Assembly (NCBI GenBank): GCA_038503065.1
Contig: JBCAMK010000005.1
Coordinates: 248,001 to 312,000, forward strand
Length of the DNA stretch: 64,000 bases
Direction: 5' to 3'
Source: Paragyromitra xinjiangensis
Lineage: Eukaryota; Ascomycota; Pezizomycetes; Pezizales; Discinaceae
Each line of letters opens with the position of its first letter. Positions within the stretch are counted from its first letter, which is position 1. The position numbers and the translations under genes were made by a program. The notes beneath the pieces are model-generated. The model searched no databases and was not told the origin of the DNA. It saw only the letters and a program-made list of their open reading frames with translations. This document shows, in pieces, positions 1-13,244 of this stretch.

Positions 1-1373
1 CCAAGACTAGTTTAATATTTCGAGACCACAAGGCTGAAAGCCCACGAAACAATACAAGTCCCACCCGATTTAGATCTCGCCTCATCTCGTTGACACCATT
101 ACTTTGAAGCCTCTCATTCTGACACGCTTCGTCACGCTGGAAAGGGTCCGGTCGGTTATACGTACATATGCAGCTCAACCAGAGGGAGGCCCGTACGAAG
201 CCTCGAAGGCTCGGACGCCACCTCGGGGAAGATCACATGGCAGTAAGTACAGTAGGACCCTGTCAATACAGTATCCCACTACATGAACCCAAACGTACCT
301 TAGCCCCTAGGGAGCAAAGTAACCTAGTTTACCCCATAAGCGCTTGAGATAGTAGCGTCTATGAAATTGGGACTCGCACTGGTACTTGCTATGAGGACAA
401 ACCCTCATAGCGGGGTTGTCACGGAATACTTGTCTGATCAAAATCCAGGCGGAATATTATTTTCGGGTAGAAGAATAAAGAAGGTACCTACCCCTAGCTA
501 AAAGAATAAAAGAATAGGCTAACCCGCATTTCTCACAGCACCTCGTTGACTATTCCGAGTAACATTCGGTGACGCTACCTGTGCAAATTACTATCTGGCT
601 AAGACAAAATATCCCTCAATTTTTAGCACATTACACTAACACGCGTATGGACTCACCGGAGAACTAGAAGCTCTGGGATCTGGGCAATTTGTCGATCCGT
701 AAACACCATTGCCATGTTGATCCCCCGGCCACTTATGGTCTAGAAACGAATTCTTGTTACGGCGGGATTATAGCAGAAACTCCCATGGAAGCACAGATCA
801 TCAAATAATGAATGAATGAGCAAGAATAAGTAGCGTTTGCTGACAGCAGAGAACAGTTTCAATACTCGCATATCAGTGGAGTTGACTGTACCAGCCTAAG
901 AACAAAACTACCCCGGAATCCATTGGGCCCCTCACACAGTATGGGTATTTTTTCCGTTGCATATTTCTACTCCTGTTCCCCAAGCACTATACTATCACTT
1001 CGCTGCACCTTACCACCGCAACCCCAACTAGTGTGGGTCCAGCGTTTAGAATCCACGCCCGAGCCAGTTTTTACGCAACGCTACCACCAGCTAGAAGTAC
1101 GTATTGAAAGTCGACCTACTGCACAAAGGGCTTGTGAGACTATCTTTGCAGCCACGGGTGGAAGGCCCGTAATTCGTGTCCGTCTTAGATTCGTTAACGT
1201 TCCACGAAAGCACTCACCCGCTATGAGAGGAGGAGTCCATAAAAGCCGCTATCCACACAGCGAAGAGGCTAATATTAGTACTCAATCGGTTAACGAGAGC
1301 GCAAATGCGCCAAATACTGCATAACATAAGTAATCCAGCAGATAGAACAAACAAACAAGATAAAGTGGAATTT
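1..1373. other. No gene seen
   Basis: No ATG-initiated reading frame with recognisable content is visible. The longest frame (923-1324, +) begins at TTG and has no family signature. The DNA looks like decayed intergenic sequence up to the LTR copy at 1379. Confidence 0.6.
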
Positions 1374-1378
1374 AAATC

Positions 1379-1561
1379 TGTTGGAGATGCTTCCTAATAC
1401 GGGGCTTGGCCTTCGGAGTCGGAAATGATTGAGAGACAGGTACCCGAGCACACGGGCACTCGGGCACCCGAGAGAGTATTTAGATAGGGGCCGTATGCCC
1501 ACCTAGCAAGCAAGCAATCAAGTCTCCTATTCCTCCCTACGTGCTCCCAATACTTACAACA
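1379..1561 (-). mobile_element. Solo LTR, family A
   Basis: A 183-bp element in reverse orientation. On its own strand it starts TGTTGTAAGTATTGGG and ends CATCTCCAACA, giving TGTTG/CAACA termini as in LTRs. It is flanked by a perfect 5-bp direct repeat AAATC (1374-1378 and 1562-1566), the size expected of an integrase target-site duplication. It shares most of its length with the copies at 33064, 41538 and 43356, including the GGTGGGCATACGGCCCC block and a CCCGAGTGCCCG stretch. No internal domain is attached, so it is read as a solo LTR left by LTR-LTR recombination. Confidence 0.8.
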
Positions 1562-1566
1562 AAATC

Positions 1567-4500
1567 CCACGAAGGCCTCTGAGTGATATCACATGATTCG
1601 ACGAGTCGAAACCAAGATAGTCAAAACCAAGCTAGTGGAATGATCTAGGGCATAGAAGTACTACCACTTTTACATTATATGATCTAATCTAAACAGGAGA
1701 TCCTTATTTGTTGGTTGCCGCAGCCACCACACCTGTCAAAATCTAATTTTATCTTTCAGTCATCCACAAAATGCGGCGTTACGTCAACGGAGAAGGCCAG
1801 ATCTACGATCCAGTGTGTATCCTCTTTATTAATAATTTTCTCTACCACCACTTCGGCTATACAGAGGCATGAATAGTTGGTGATAAATTCAGGGATTGGT
1901 ACGACGAGCGACCAGTAGCAACCTCCCTCCAGCACGCTTGCTTGCTGGATGTACCTGGACCACACCATACCCTAACACGTTTCTATTTTTTTAGTTCTAA
2001 GCCTTGTCAAAACCAACTCGAGAGAGTCAAGGCCGATTACAATTCCCAGCCACTGCTGTTATCAGTTGATCACACCCTCTGGGTTAACGTTCTCGACAAA
2101 AAATCGCTGCTTGGAGGTTAGGGTTAAGAAAATTCTACAGAAGTGATGTTTTGATCGGACACCAAGACCCGAGCCCATGTTATCGTTAAAAATCACGCGC
2201 AGCCAGCCCACAGCAACAAAGTGGCAAAGGCGAGACGAAGCCGGCCGAAAATCCATTGGTTCATGCAGCCATAGACATCCAAACCTGGCTATTATGCAGT
2301 ATTGTGATGCTAAATATGTCAAAACACAACCGCCATCATATCGGAAGTGAGGGCATTTGGACTGTTTTTCTACTTCGGTTGGTTGGTTTGCTTTGGATTG
2401 GTACTTGTTCATCCGTTCGGCGTTTTCTTCGATGATTCTCCATCCCCTAATCCCATCAACGAAGTTCAGACAGTTGATTCCGTTATGTCTTCACCATAGA
2501 TCGAGCTTTGATCTATAGAGATCATGCATAATGGTGAATCATTAGACCCACACCCTACCCGATGCAAAATAACACCAAGAATCGGATTATAACAGAAACT
2601 AACGAGCGCGCAGATTGCAAAAAACCGTTCCACGCAGATCCCGCCACCGCGAAAACAAAACTCCTATAGAAAACTAGGTTTATCAAGCCTTAGGCAACCG
2701 AGGATCCTCTTATCTGCCATGGGATCAGTATCCGCAGCTTACTGCTAGCCGAGGTGATGTTAGAAAAGTCTATTTTAGGAAGAGAAAAACGAATCTGTGG
2801 TTGTGCAAGCCACATGCACGTGTCGCGCTGCGCTATCCCCTAGACTTACCTAATGCGGTAGCTTCGCGACTAATACCAGCAATAGCCAATAAATACGAAA
2901 TACTAATATCTACACTTAAAATCGTGATGTTAAGAAACGAATGTATCTTCGATCCACAGATACCCCTTCCAAACCTCAGTGAGGTCTGCAATCTCTAGAA
3001 GTGGGTTTTAGCTGGTACTAGTAGCTGAGCGTACGGCTTTTAGACTGGTATTAGGTACTAAACCTGATATAAACTACGATATCCGGTTTAGCGCACCATT
3101 ATCAGGTTTCGTGGTCCTCAGAAATTAATGGGCAGTTATAGGTATCGCACAAAGAACAACTCTCCGCGTCTTCATATCCTTAAATATCATACCCAAGATA
3201 CCTCAGATTCCCTCGACTAACATCTAGTCGATCTCTAGATTAGAACGAAACCGAGCTACATTCTTAAGCCGTAATCTGAATCATGAAAATTTTAATCGAG
3301 TAATCATCCCCTTTTCCCTACCATATCACTAAGGCCCATTCCAAAAAAATTATTACTGCTATTATTATTCAGGACACCAGTGATAGCAACTCCACGAAGT
3401 CTTCCGGGAACAATTGGCTATCTATTCCCGCACAGAAAAATCCAGAAAATCCCTTGGAAGAGATCGAACCAATTTTCATCACCGAGCTAACTGACAGCAC
3501 AAACGTTCAGGACCAGTCCGATGCAGGCCAAATTAAATCAAATCTATCCTTCAGCTAAGCAGCCTAACGCTCTCACCTATGCCCTCTCAAGTGTCTAGAG
3601 GTGCCAATCCGAAGTCAGCTCCCCGCTGTGATCTTCTGGAGTCTCGGCAAGGAGATACTCGGTTGGGTACTGGAAACATATTACTTTACTAGGATTGCGT
3701 AAGATACGAAAACAGGGGTGTGAAGTTAACGATGCGACGTGATCAGACCCAGGCAACTTAAATCTTTTTGACAAAACCCCACATTTGGAGTTTTTTTCCT
3801 CCGTCCCGAGTTTCCGCCTCATTACGGGTTATTCACAATTTTCAAATAGTGTTCTTAGAAAAGACGGCCACCAGAAGAACTGAGTTTTCACACGTTTCCC
3901 TAAGCCTAGGTAAAGATATCCTTCCACGCTCGCACTCGCGCTCGGTTACCGACGAAGATCGGCGAATAGTAATCTTACGATATTAACGGCGTCCGATACA
4001 CGGTTACAGGCCTGATCTCTAGTTTTTCCCCAAGATATTCGGTACATCCTCTGGCCGCGGGACTTGATGCATGTGAGTAGAAGTTACACAAGGCACCATC
4101 ACCATGGACTAGGGATAAATAGGCTCAGTGCGTGTTACCAGGTTATTTGACGCCTCGTGTCCATACTTCCAACAATCAACGGTGGTCCGGATCGCGGCCC
4201 CTGCTGAGGACCTTGGTGTTGGCCGCATCGAAATGCTTAGTTACCGGCCTTCAATTTAGCCCAGGAGCTGGACAGTCAAGCTTTTCCCCTCAATTACCCT
4301 CTGTGGTGGTGAGTGATCCCATTCGTCAATTGTTAGAGTACAGTAACGCGCTACTGTCACGTACAGCCTTGTGCGACATCGCCGAGATTTCTCCAATTGC
4401 CGTGTCTGTGGACGGTAAAGTTATATTTAGTCCGTTTCTTACCTACCAGGCTGCATATTCAGACATCTCGGCCACTCGGACAAGCCACCCGACTGGAAGG

Positions 4501-5268
4501 AAAATCTGGTTTGTTTATTCCCCTAGGCAAAATTATCGGCGCATCTCTACGTCACGGTAGGATTTACTAAATATGATTGAGGACGGGCATCTCTCGGCAA
4601 AAATGGCTTCAATAAAGCATAGATACGGTATCATTAATCGCGTATTACTTTTCGCGTTGCTCATCCCATCCGACCGAGCATTTACATCAAATACTAAGAA
4701 TGGCTACAATGAGCACGGCTCTGACCCACATGCAGTTCGTATCGACAACACTGAATCTTGTACCACCTGAAAGCTTGTTCCCCATCGAATGATTGAACTT
4801 CGGCCACAGAAATTGTTGGCGAAATTATTGGAAGCTTTCATTTTTAAGTGGTTAAATGCCTTCAGCCCCCAAACTCCTGGGTGGTCAAAGGTCACAACCT
4901 CCGCCTCAAATGCTTACATCCATATGAAATTCTACCAATTACTAGTGATGGTGTAGTGCGAAGCCTTACCTAGTACTGCAACGGAGCTCTTTACTCCCTG
5001 CCCACACTAGGCTAGTTAATTTTTAATTAACTCCTGTGTGTGGGACTCTCACCTGTTTTCCGCATAGCAACTAACCATGACTGATACGGGCGACAGCGCC
5101 TGCCGGCTGCTAAACGGTAGGTTCCACTTTATCAGCTAGCAACTGGTTCAGTCATGAAGTAATAATCCGTGCGCAAATATTGCGGACCACTAGTGATAGA
5201 CTAAGGCAGGTGTGTGCTAGATGAAGATAAATAGAGACCCTTGACCCTCGATCTATCCACCCTAAGTC
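1567..5268. other. No gene seen
   Basis: About 3.7 kb without a supportable gene. Frames such as 4132-4560 (+, begins at GTG) and 3595-3822 (-) show no signal peptide, domain motif or splice-linked partner. No tandem repeat or clear inverted repeat was noticed. Confidence 0.55.
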
Positions 5269-5274
5269 TATAAG
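5269..5274 (+). promoter_or_regulatory. Possible TATA box
   Basis: TATAAG lies 74 bp upstream of the ATG of the cysteine-rich repeat gene. A pyrimidine-rich leader (TTCTTGAACTTCTACTACG and onward) follows. This fits a fungal core promoter, but the motif is short and common. Confidence 0.35.
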
Positions 5275-5347
5275 CGTTGCTGTTTGGAGTTTTCTTGAAC
5301 TTCTACTACGATTCTTACAGATCAGCATCTTCGGTCTTCTACTTAAG

Positions 5348-6568
5348 ATGAGGTACGGATTTTTCGCCTTGTTGGCCATGGCCATAATGGCCATCTGCGT
5401 GCTCGCTGCGCCGGCCCCTCAAGCTACTGGATGCAATTGTCGTATTGTTTGTACTAGTGGTTGCGATAAAGTCGGTCCTTGTAGCTGTATAGGCGTTTGT
5501 GGTGAGTTCAAGACCAACCCCGGGAGAGAGGGTTTGCTTTTACGACACTAACCGTTGCCGTATTTCTAGATATCTGTCCATCCGGCAGCCCTGTAGTCAA
5601 AAAGCGCGACACTGTGACCCCCTCCCCGTCCGTCGCCATCTCCCCGATCGCAACGAGAATTCCATGCGGATGCACGAACGACTGTAAGGTGTTTGGTTGT
5701 GGTGACGGAATCCCAAAAACCCAATGCAAATGTCCTGATATTTGCGGTAATATTCCTCGGATTCAAGCTTTTACAAGAATATATAATTGATCCAAAATAG
5801 AGCCCAAGTACCTTTGTCCAACCTCGCCGACTCCTACACCTACTCCTACTCCTACGCCTGTAAAATGTGGTTGTACGAATGATTGTTGGTTGAAGACTCC
5901 GAGGGGGCCGTGTCCTGAATATTGCGGTAGGGTTTCCCCAAAATGTTTAGATGATCGATCAATTAAGTTTTAACCATAAACTAGATCCTAAATATCTGTG
6001 CCCGACCACCTCGCCAACACCTACCCCCACACCGGTACCATGCGGTTGCACCAACAGCTGTTGGATCTCCAACCCGAAAGGCCCCTGCCCTGATTATTGC
6101 GGTACGCACCCCAGAAACCAACCGGAACATATCCTTACAAGTGCTAATCACTCCAATAGAAGTCCAATACCTATGTACTGCCATCGCCGCGCGTTCGCCT
6201 TCGCCTTCGCCTACCCCAGTTCCGTGTGGTTGCACCAACAGCTGCTGGATTTCCAATCCGAGTGGCCCTTGCCCATTATATTGTGGTAGGCCTTCCCTTC
6301 TACCGTTAAGATTAATTGAATTTGAATAGGAAATCTGATCACTGCATTAGATCCGAAATATCTGTGCCCGACGAGCTCGCCAACGCCAACACCAACACCA
6401 ACACCTGCCCCTACACCAATCTGCGGTTGCACTAACGACTGTAAGATCAATAATCCGAGGGGAATCTGTCCGGAGTATTGTGGTAATTCACCTCCCGTAC
6501 TAGAGTATAGATACTACGAATTTACGCTAACTTCGGTGGTAGATCCGAAATATTTGTGCCAAATCTAG
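5348..6568 (+). CDS. Secreted cysteine-rich repeat protein, one repeat per exon
   Basis: I read seven exons: 5348-5501, 5570-5746, 5801-5926, 5985-6101, 6160-6285, 6351-6482 and 6543-6568. They join in frame to 285 residues. All six introns (54-68 nt) are phase 1 and split a GAT or GAG codon. Residues 1-20 form a signal peptide (MRYGFFALLAMAIMAICVLA), with cleavage near A20/A21. Exons 3-6 each encode one module of 39-44 residues: (D/E)PKYLCP, a Thr/Pro or Ser/Pro linker, then CGCTN(D/S)C(W/K), about eight residues, and CPxYC. Each such module has six cysteines. Exon 1 carries a divergent cysteine module; exon 2 carries one with eight cysteines. Exon 2 also has KKR at residues 62-64, a possible Kex2 site. 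The last exon encodes only DPKYLCQI and stop. The family is not recognised; spacing differs from hevein, CFEM and CBM1. An extracellular or cell-wall role is inferred from the signal peptide and disulfide-rich modules. Confidence 0.85.
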
Positions 6569-9500
6569 GCCCTAGGCTGTTTAGTAGCGTACAGAGTAGC
6601 GCTGGCGATGATAAACCAGCGTTTTCATATGTTATATAGTAGTTGTAGCTTATATAAAAACGAAAATAATCAAGGCATATTCCATCTCATAGTGATAATG
6701 ACACGGTCCAAGTGCTCGTAGTACGTCACTCGGTAAGCAGTTGCCGGACCGACTTAATTAAAGTCCTTGAACCACCGGAACGTTTCGATGCCCGCAACGA
6801 CATTCCGCCTAAGAACTACGCAGATCGGAGATTAATACGGCCTGCGATATGTCGGTGTGACTGGCATTGTATCACAAATCCAGGCCACCCACATGCTATG
6901 TGCAACATCCGGGTATATTCGCGATCGTAAAGGCCCAATTCTCTTAATATTATATAGTTTTTTCTGCAGGTTTCCCCGCAAAGGCCTGTTGCACAACACG
7001 TGGTCGTTGTACCTTAATGTGCTCAGGACCGAAGAACGTTTACCCCTACGGAAGCTAAATTCAAACGCCACTGTGGCGTGGTGCCACAGTCACGTAACCC
7101 ACAAAGGGAAAACCCGTGGGACAAGAGTACGCGAGTAGGCTACTTTTGGCTGTGCCCGCAAGACCTCCGATACAAGACATCAAGGCAATAAGCATACCAA
7201 GAGTTAAACCACTACCGGGCCCAAAGCCGGCCATTCAATCTGCTGATTCTCATACGAGGCAATTTCTACCCTGGCTAACGATCCGGTGAGCTTTGGAGCA
7301 TTAGGGTAATCGAAAAATCGCTAGTAATTAAATTTCCTAAGCATGACAGTAAGATGCTCGAGCTCACCTCTTACCCGAGTGTTGAGTAATTGAGAGTACC
7401 AATCTTAATCAAAATGTGCTGGAGCCGAGCCGGCCCAAGATCATTGGTTCTCACTCGGAATGTAAAAACACCCCAATAGAGGCGCATAAAGTGTGTAGGT
7501 TGTACTCGGTAAAACAAGACATGGGGTTGAGGTATCCACATATTTTTCCATCGGGCATAGTGGTTGGCTTAAACAACTGGTATCTCGTAGCCTAAATTAG
7601 ATTTAGCGCTGACGATTTAGTAGTACAAAACCCATTTAATACTCCGATCGCCTTTTGACAGATGGTATACGTACTAACGACGTAAAAATCCCTCGAAACT
7701 TAGAAGCATCGCGCCGGATTCGTACTGTAATAGCTCATTGACACAGATCCCAACTTTTAGAACAGATGTTCATGGGGAAGAGCATGTGGGAATTTTTTTT
7801 TAGAGTGGCTGGTAATACCAATGGTTTGCTATGGGGAGATTTATTAAAAATGGGGTCTCTATTTAATTAGTTGAGTTACTTCCTGCTCCCCTGTCGTATA
7901 CCCCTTGGTTAGGCCTTACGCTACTGAATCTGCAAGGAAACTTATGCCGTCCACTCCCGCTTTGATTAAGAGCAGAGCGGATCTTCACGGGTAACAAATT
8001 AGCGGTCTTATCGCCGAAGACAATCATTTCCTAAACTCTTTTGTAGCACTGTTGTATAAGTAAGCTTAGCTCAGCCTGGACCTTTTCTGTTATCTGCGAG
8101 TGACTAGGTTAAAGTTCGTTTTGGTTGTGATTTTCAAGTTTCAATGCTTGGGATTAAGCAGCAAATATATCTCAAACTCTTGGGGTCTAGAAATCGTAGG
8201 TCGTTTCCAGCTATGAATCGTTCGATGAAGTTCAATCAAGTGGAGCTAGGCAGTCACCTACAGGCGGCGCCAAGCCAGTCGGCTCTGGAGCCTCAATCAT
8301 GATCTTGATCGTATCTTATCGTACCCACTCCACTTTGATTTGGGCTAGGGTTCTAATATGGGCCGAAGAAGAATGTAGTAAAGTACAATTAATGCCCATG
8401 CTCTAAGACGAACTAGGACAACGCCTAATAGTGTTTTAAATTTCGTAAGTGCTTGTGAGTGTATCGCGTATACCTTAATTCGATAACCTTACTGAGTGCT
8501 CCAGAGCCAGGGTCTTACTAAACGTAGACACTTTTAGCGCCATAAAAATTGGCTGGAGACGTTTGAATTTCTCAAAGTTATGATAAGCATCCCCAAGGAG
8601 GAACATCAGGTTATATCTATAGATGGGAGCATCATTAATTCAATATTTGGGGCTCTTATTAAGTATCGCTGCTTCACTGGCTGATCCTCATGTAGCTAGG
8701 GCAGATATAGTCTTCCGACGCTGGTCTTCCCTAGCTCTCCATAGTTCCTATAGTAGGCAATTCTCGGACCCTGCGCCCAAATTGAAAAGTATTTTGTCAG
8801 CATTATGTGCGTGTTCACACTGGGGAGTGTGAAGAGGCATGGTGAGTCATGGGTTTCAGAATCATGAATGTATCCCTTAGAAATACGGTAAAGACTTTGT
8901 CGGGTTTGCTAGCCCTTGCAACGGTGCTTGTGTTTTGTAAATCTCTTGACTCCGTTTTCCTTCGTGAATGTTCTTATTTTTCAATGGTAATGAATACGCA
9001 TCGTGTGATTAGCTTCCAGTCGCAGCGACTCAGAATTGTCTGTGCACGAAAGGGTGTGAGTTTTAGGCGGATAATGGGGAAGGTCGCAAGAGGTTAGGAG
9101 ATAGGAAGAGTCGAAGAGTGTCAAGCATCGTAGAAGTGGGTACAAAAAAGGTATAAATTGTGGGCTGGGAAGGTTGGGGGAAAGTTGGCAACTGATGGAT
9201 AGAACTCAAAGTTCGATGAAGATTATGATGTTCTTATAAACCTAGATGGTTAGTGTCTCGATTCGGAAATTATTAGCTCATGGTATATGGTAGTTTCCTG
9301 TTGCCTCTAAATTCTTTGGTTATCAGTCCGACGTCATGTTCGGCCGCAGAGTTTTGGGCCCGCAATAGCGCGTTTCTTGTTACTCTTGCTAGTGCTGGTT
9401 GATGTCGACGAGGGAATTTCCGGACATCAAGGGATGAAACTCCTCCGGGGATCGCATTAATTGTTCCTCGAAGCTAAGAACTACGGATAACCGACCTGCC

Positions 9501-12500
9501 CATTATGATTTTGTTCGGCTGGCAGGAATAACCAAGGGGGAATATCTCACGGTAAAGTCTAAGAAAATTGCAAAGAGCATCTGGTAGAGTAAGCTTCCAA
9601 GTTCTGGTATCTTCCTTCACCGCTAAAACAACTTAAAAAAATGTCACCACTTCGACCGCGCGAGCGAATGTAAGAGTTTTAGCGTTAACCAATCGGTGAA
9701 TGCATTGATTTGACAGGGTGGTCGCATTGCCTTGCAGAAAGGGTGCCGTGGGATGCTATTGCACTCTCAGGGCATGGTTGGGGTGGTATAAAGTGGTGTT
9801 CGGTTTGCTTAAGGTGGGCTTGCGGAGTGTGAGTATCGCCAATGATTATTTAGTCGGATAACCGGCAGAGTCCCAGGGATAAGAATAAGCTCCGCATCAT
9901 CTTATCTTGATCAAGCATACGTTAGCACTCGGAGGCATAAGGCTCTAGACCTAGAAGCTTGAGCTCCTTCCTAGGCTCCTATTATTCGTTATAATCGCAC
10001 ATACCTGTCGATCGGATGTTGGGTGGTAAATCAGGGAAACCGTTTGTGGGGTAAGGTCTCTTCGCAGCGAACTTTCTTATTCTGCCAATGCCCTCGTGGA
10101 CAAAATCGAAGGCCCAGGAGCTAATGTGCGGGCTTGATGCATAAATAGCATACTCAGTGGAACACAAGTAAAGGGAAAGCAAAGATGACTGGCGAAGCTG
10201 GCACTCACCTTGAAAATGCTCCTCCATATAGCCACTCTTGTGCAAATATTCGGTTCATATGACATCCGGGCTTTCTAGGCTAGCGGTCACCATCGGTTAA
10301 TCTCCCAATTGCACTCGCGTAGTCTCGGGTGGATTATCGCAGGACGAAGCAAACGAACTCTCAAAGGAATCAGTAGCATGGTGGGCAAGCAACTACGTAT
10401 TGTGGGAATCTAGGCCTTCAGCAGCTTATTTCGGCAACTGCATCGTCAAAGTATTGATTCAAATTTTTGTGGTCCGGATCAGTTTGCTCTCCTTGCAAGT
10501 ACACGACTTGGAAGCCGATTTGCCGGGGAATCTATCCACTGGATAAAATACGGGCCCGTAATTTCGCCTAGCCTAGCTTAACTTATGTTAATAAATCTTG
10601 ATTGATATGTTGTGATGTATCTTGGGTATTATGGAGTGCATTTTGACCCTCGTGGCTTTGTTATGATTCTCATGGTGGGCTAAGATTGGTTGCTACTTCG
10701 GGTTTCCTCTATCTTGCCTTCTTTTCTTACGCATCTTTTATTTTCTGCCCTCGGCGAGGTCGGGAACACTCCTGGCTCGCGACCCCAGCTAAATCGAGGC
10801 CTAGTTTCGCACACAGTAACCGCCCCCAAGCCTTCAATACCTATTTGTTAAAATAGCACGGCTTTCCGTAATTCCACATCTTGCGACCGGAAAATTTAAG
10901 CTTTTGTGGTTGATGATTGGTTGGCCTATGATAATGACTTTAGTTCAGCTGTTTCAGCGATAGTTGCTCCTTTGAGGTTGCTCCAATAGCATGATAGTAC
11001 CGTTTGTCTCATTTCTCGCATGTGACACAAAATATACCACATCTGAGCGAAAGTTCCCGATCGCTTGTTAGTCATCCTACCAGCTTTTGTGTATCCATTC
11101 TGAATCATCTTTTTTAAGATTTGATGTCCAATGGATACATGTATCTAGAATAACGTCTACCCAAGTACGCGCAAGACTGACGAGATTTAGGGTAAGATTA
11201 GAACGAAGATAAGTATCATCAGAGCGCAAGGAAGGCGTATCATATCCTTGAAACCTACCACATCAGAGCCACTTAAGTTCCGGGCGTGGCTGAATTCTCG
11301 GGCATCGCGGAGTATGACTCGCAGCCTTTGCTTCGATTTCCCTGCATTGATTGGAGTTTTTTTAAAGCCGACCGGAAGCGACCTTGAGGCTGGTAGGCCA
11401 TTTAGATTGTGGCCTGAATACAGTTTCAAGGAACCACCCCATTTCTGACCGGGTTTGGCTTTTAGTCGGGTCATCAAGTCGACCTGTTTAATCTTTACCC
11501 TGACGTAAACTCTGAGGTTGCTATGAAAATAGAACATTTAAACGAGGCTGGTAAAACAGCTGCTTGCTGAAAGCTACGAGCTAGAGGCTTTTGGAATTCC
11601 TAGTGAAAAGATAAGTATTAGTGATCCGGCAACAGGAAGGAAGAGAGGGCTGGCGAGTAGGGGATAACTTTAGCATACCTCAAGATACCTCAAGGTATTG
11701 GATAGGCTTCGGCTACTTTCCGCTAAGTGCCCTCGCGTCAATGGATCACGCCACCCGTTTCATTCGTCCACGACTCAATGATAAATTCGGGTTTCCCAGC
11801 CATCATGCAGCCCGCCCGCACATCCCTCGAAAATCAAGAAAGCGACATAAATAGAATATTTGTGGCTATCGTGAGAAACAGAGAGAACTGGAAGTTGTGA
11901 CAACCCTGTGCCTTTCTCTTGGGGCGTGATAATCCTATTCCAATAGAGTGAAGTTATTCTACGCACGTGCTGGATTACACCTGAGGCTAGGAAGAAAGGA
12001 ACATGCAGATGTAGCGTATTTGGCAAGTCTGCCGGTGCTTTCTTAGCATGAGTCGCCCCCGGCAAGACACATTTTCAGGTTGCTCTCCTCCACCCTGTTT
12101 TTCTTTTGGCTGAGAATGTAAATATATGTATGCTCCGTATTTATTATCGCCACATGAGCCGAGTTGGACTTTTTTCTTTTTTCTAGGATGATATGTTAGC
12201 GTTAAATGAACACCAAAAGAATTACAGGGCAGAAGGCGGGGAAGTTAGTAGGCGAGATATAAACAAGGAGCAAGACAAGATTCTACAGATAGCCATACCG
12301 GTTAGAGCTGTTTTGATCTTCTCCAGGGAACATCTTCCCATTTTGTCGGTAGATGATAATCATGACTAGCTGACAGAACTAGCCATGGAGTCGAGTTGTT
12401 CCGGCGCTGCATCATCTTGGTTCCAAGATATGAATAGCAAAAAAGCTGGTCCAACTTAGGAGTGAGATTCCGGCATTTCTGGACAGTCTTTGATGGCTTA

Positions 12501-12999
12501 ACCTCGTGGATAGAAACAATACATTAGATGGTTTAAATGGGTGAGGGGAATTTCGTGGAGTTGGAAAGTATCGTGTGATAGTCTGTGTCGGGATAAGATC
12601 TTATCAAGGATAGCTTACCTAATCAAAATCTTATCACACTAGCGGAATGGGTTAGGGTTTTCCTAACATATGAACGAATATCTATGAACTACCTCGTGGG
12701 CTCTTGCGGTTGTGGTCCTTAGCTATGTTTATACTATGGCCTGAAATGCGGTTTTCAGTACTGTTTTGTGGGATTTTGGCCCTTTTAGCCTGGGGTGGTA
12801 GCTACAGCACGAACGAACGATTTCTGGTGCATAGAATCGAATTTATTGTATCATTGAATAATATTCAACAGCTAGTCTTGTAAGTTAATCTTCGTTTCAA
12901 GCCTGGAGTGTCGTTGCTTCACGGAGGTGGTTTGTGTCGTGACAGTCCAGAGGGTTGGAGATTGGCTCCAAGAGATGCTACTAACCTTTCCTTTTCATG
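6569..12999. other. Long gene-empty stretch
   Basis: About 6.4 kb without a supportable gene. Small ATG frames exist: 8623-8832 (+) encodes 69 residues with a hydrophobic start, and 11187-11537 (-) encodes 116 residues. Neither has a recognisable motif, intron partner or composition that sets it apart from chance. No convincing tandem array was noticed. It is read as decayed intergenic DNA. Confidence 0.5.
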
Positions 13000-13244
13000 C
13001 TCGTGAATTTAAAAAGTATCGAGCGAGCCGGAACCCTAACCCACGCTGGGTGCGTATCCCATTCGCGCCCAAAAAAATTGTGGTTTATTTTTAAGACAGC
13101 TAAGTGTTTATTTAACCTTTTATCTTTCATTTGCACACACTTCCAAGTTGCCCGGACCACAATTGCTGAACTTAGATGCATCAGTTCATTTTCATCGCTG
13201 TGGGTTAGGGTTTCGGCTCGCTTGATACTAAATAAATTCGCGAG
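13000..13244. mobile_element. Inverted-repeat element (MITE-like)
   Basis: A left arm (about 13000-13046) starting CTCGTGAATTT is matched by the reverse complement of the right arm (about 13198-13244) starting CTCGCGAATTT. The arms run on through GAGCGAGCC or AAGCGAGCC and ACCCTAACCCAC, at roughly 85% identity by eye over about 45 bp, around a core of about 150 bp. The inner ends carry CCCTAACCC. No transposase and no clear target-site duplication was found. A non-autonomous DNA element is the simplest reading. Confidence 0.6.

Noticed and set aside
4132..4560. 142-codon frame on +
   Set aside because: Begins at GTG; no motif, no splice partner, no good upstream start.
5501..6330. Several short overlapping frames around the cysteine repeats
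   Set aside because: They are exons read through introns, or shadows in other frames. The spliced model explains every repeat.
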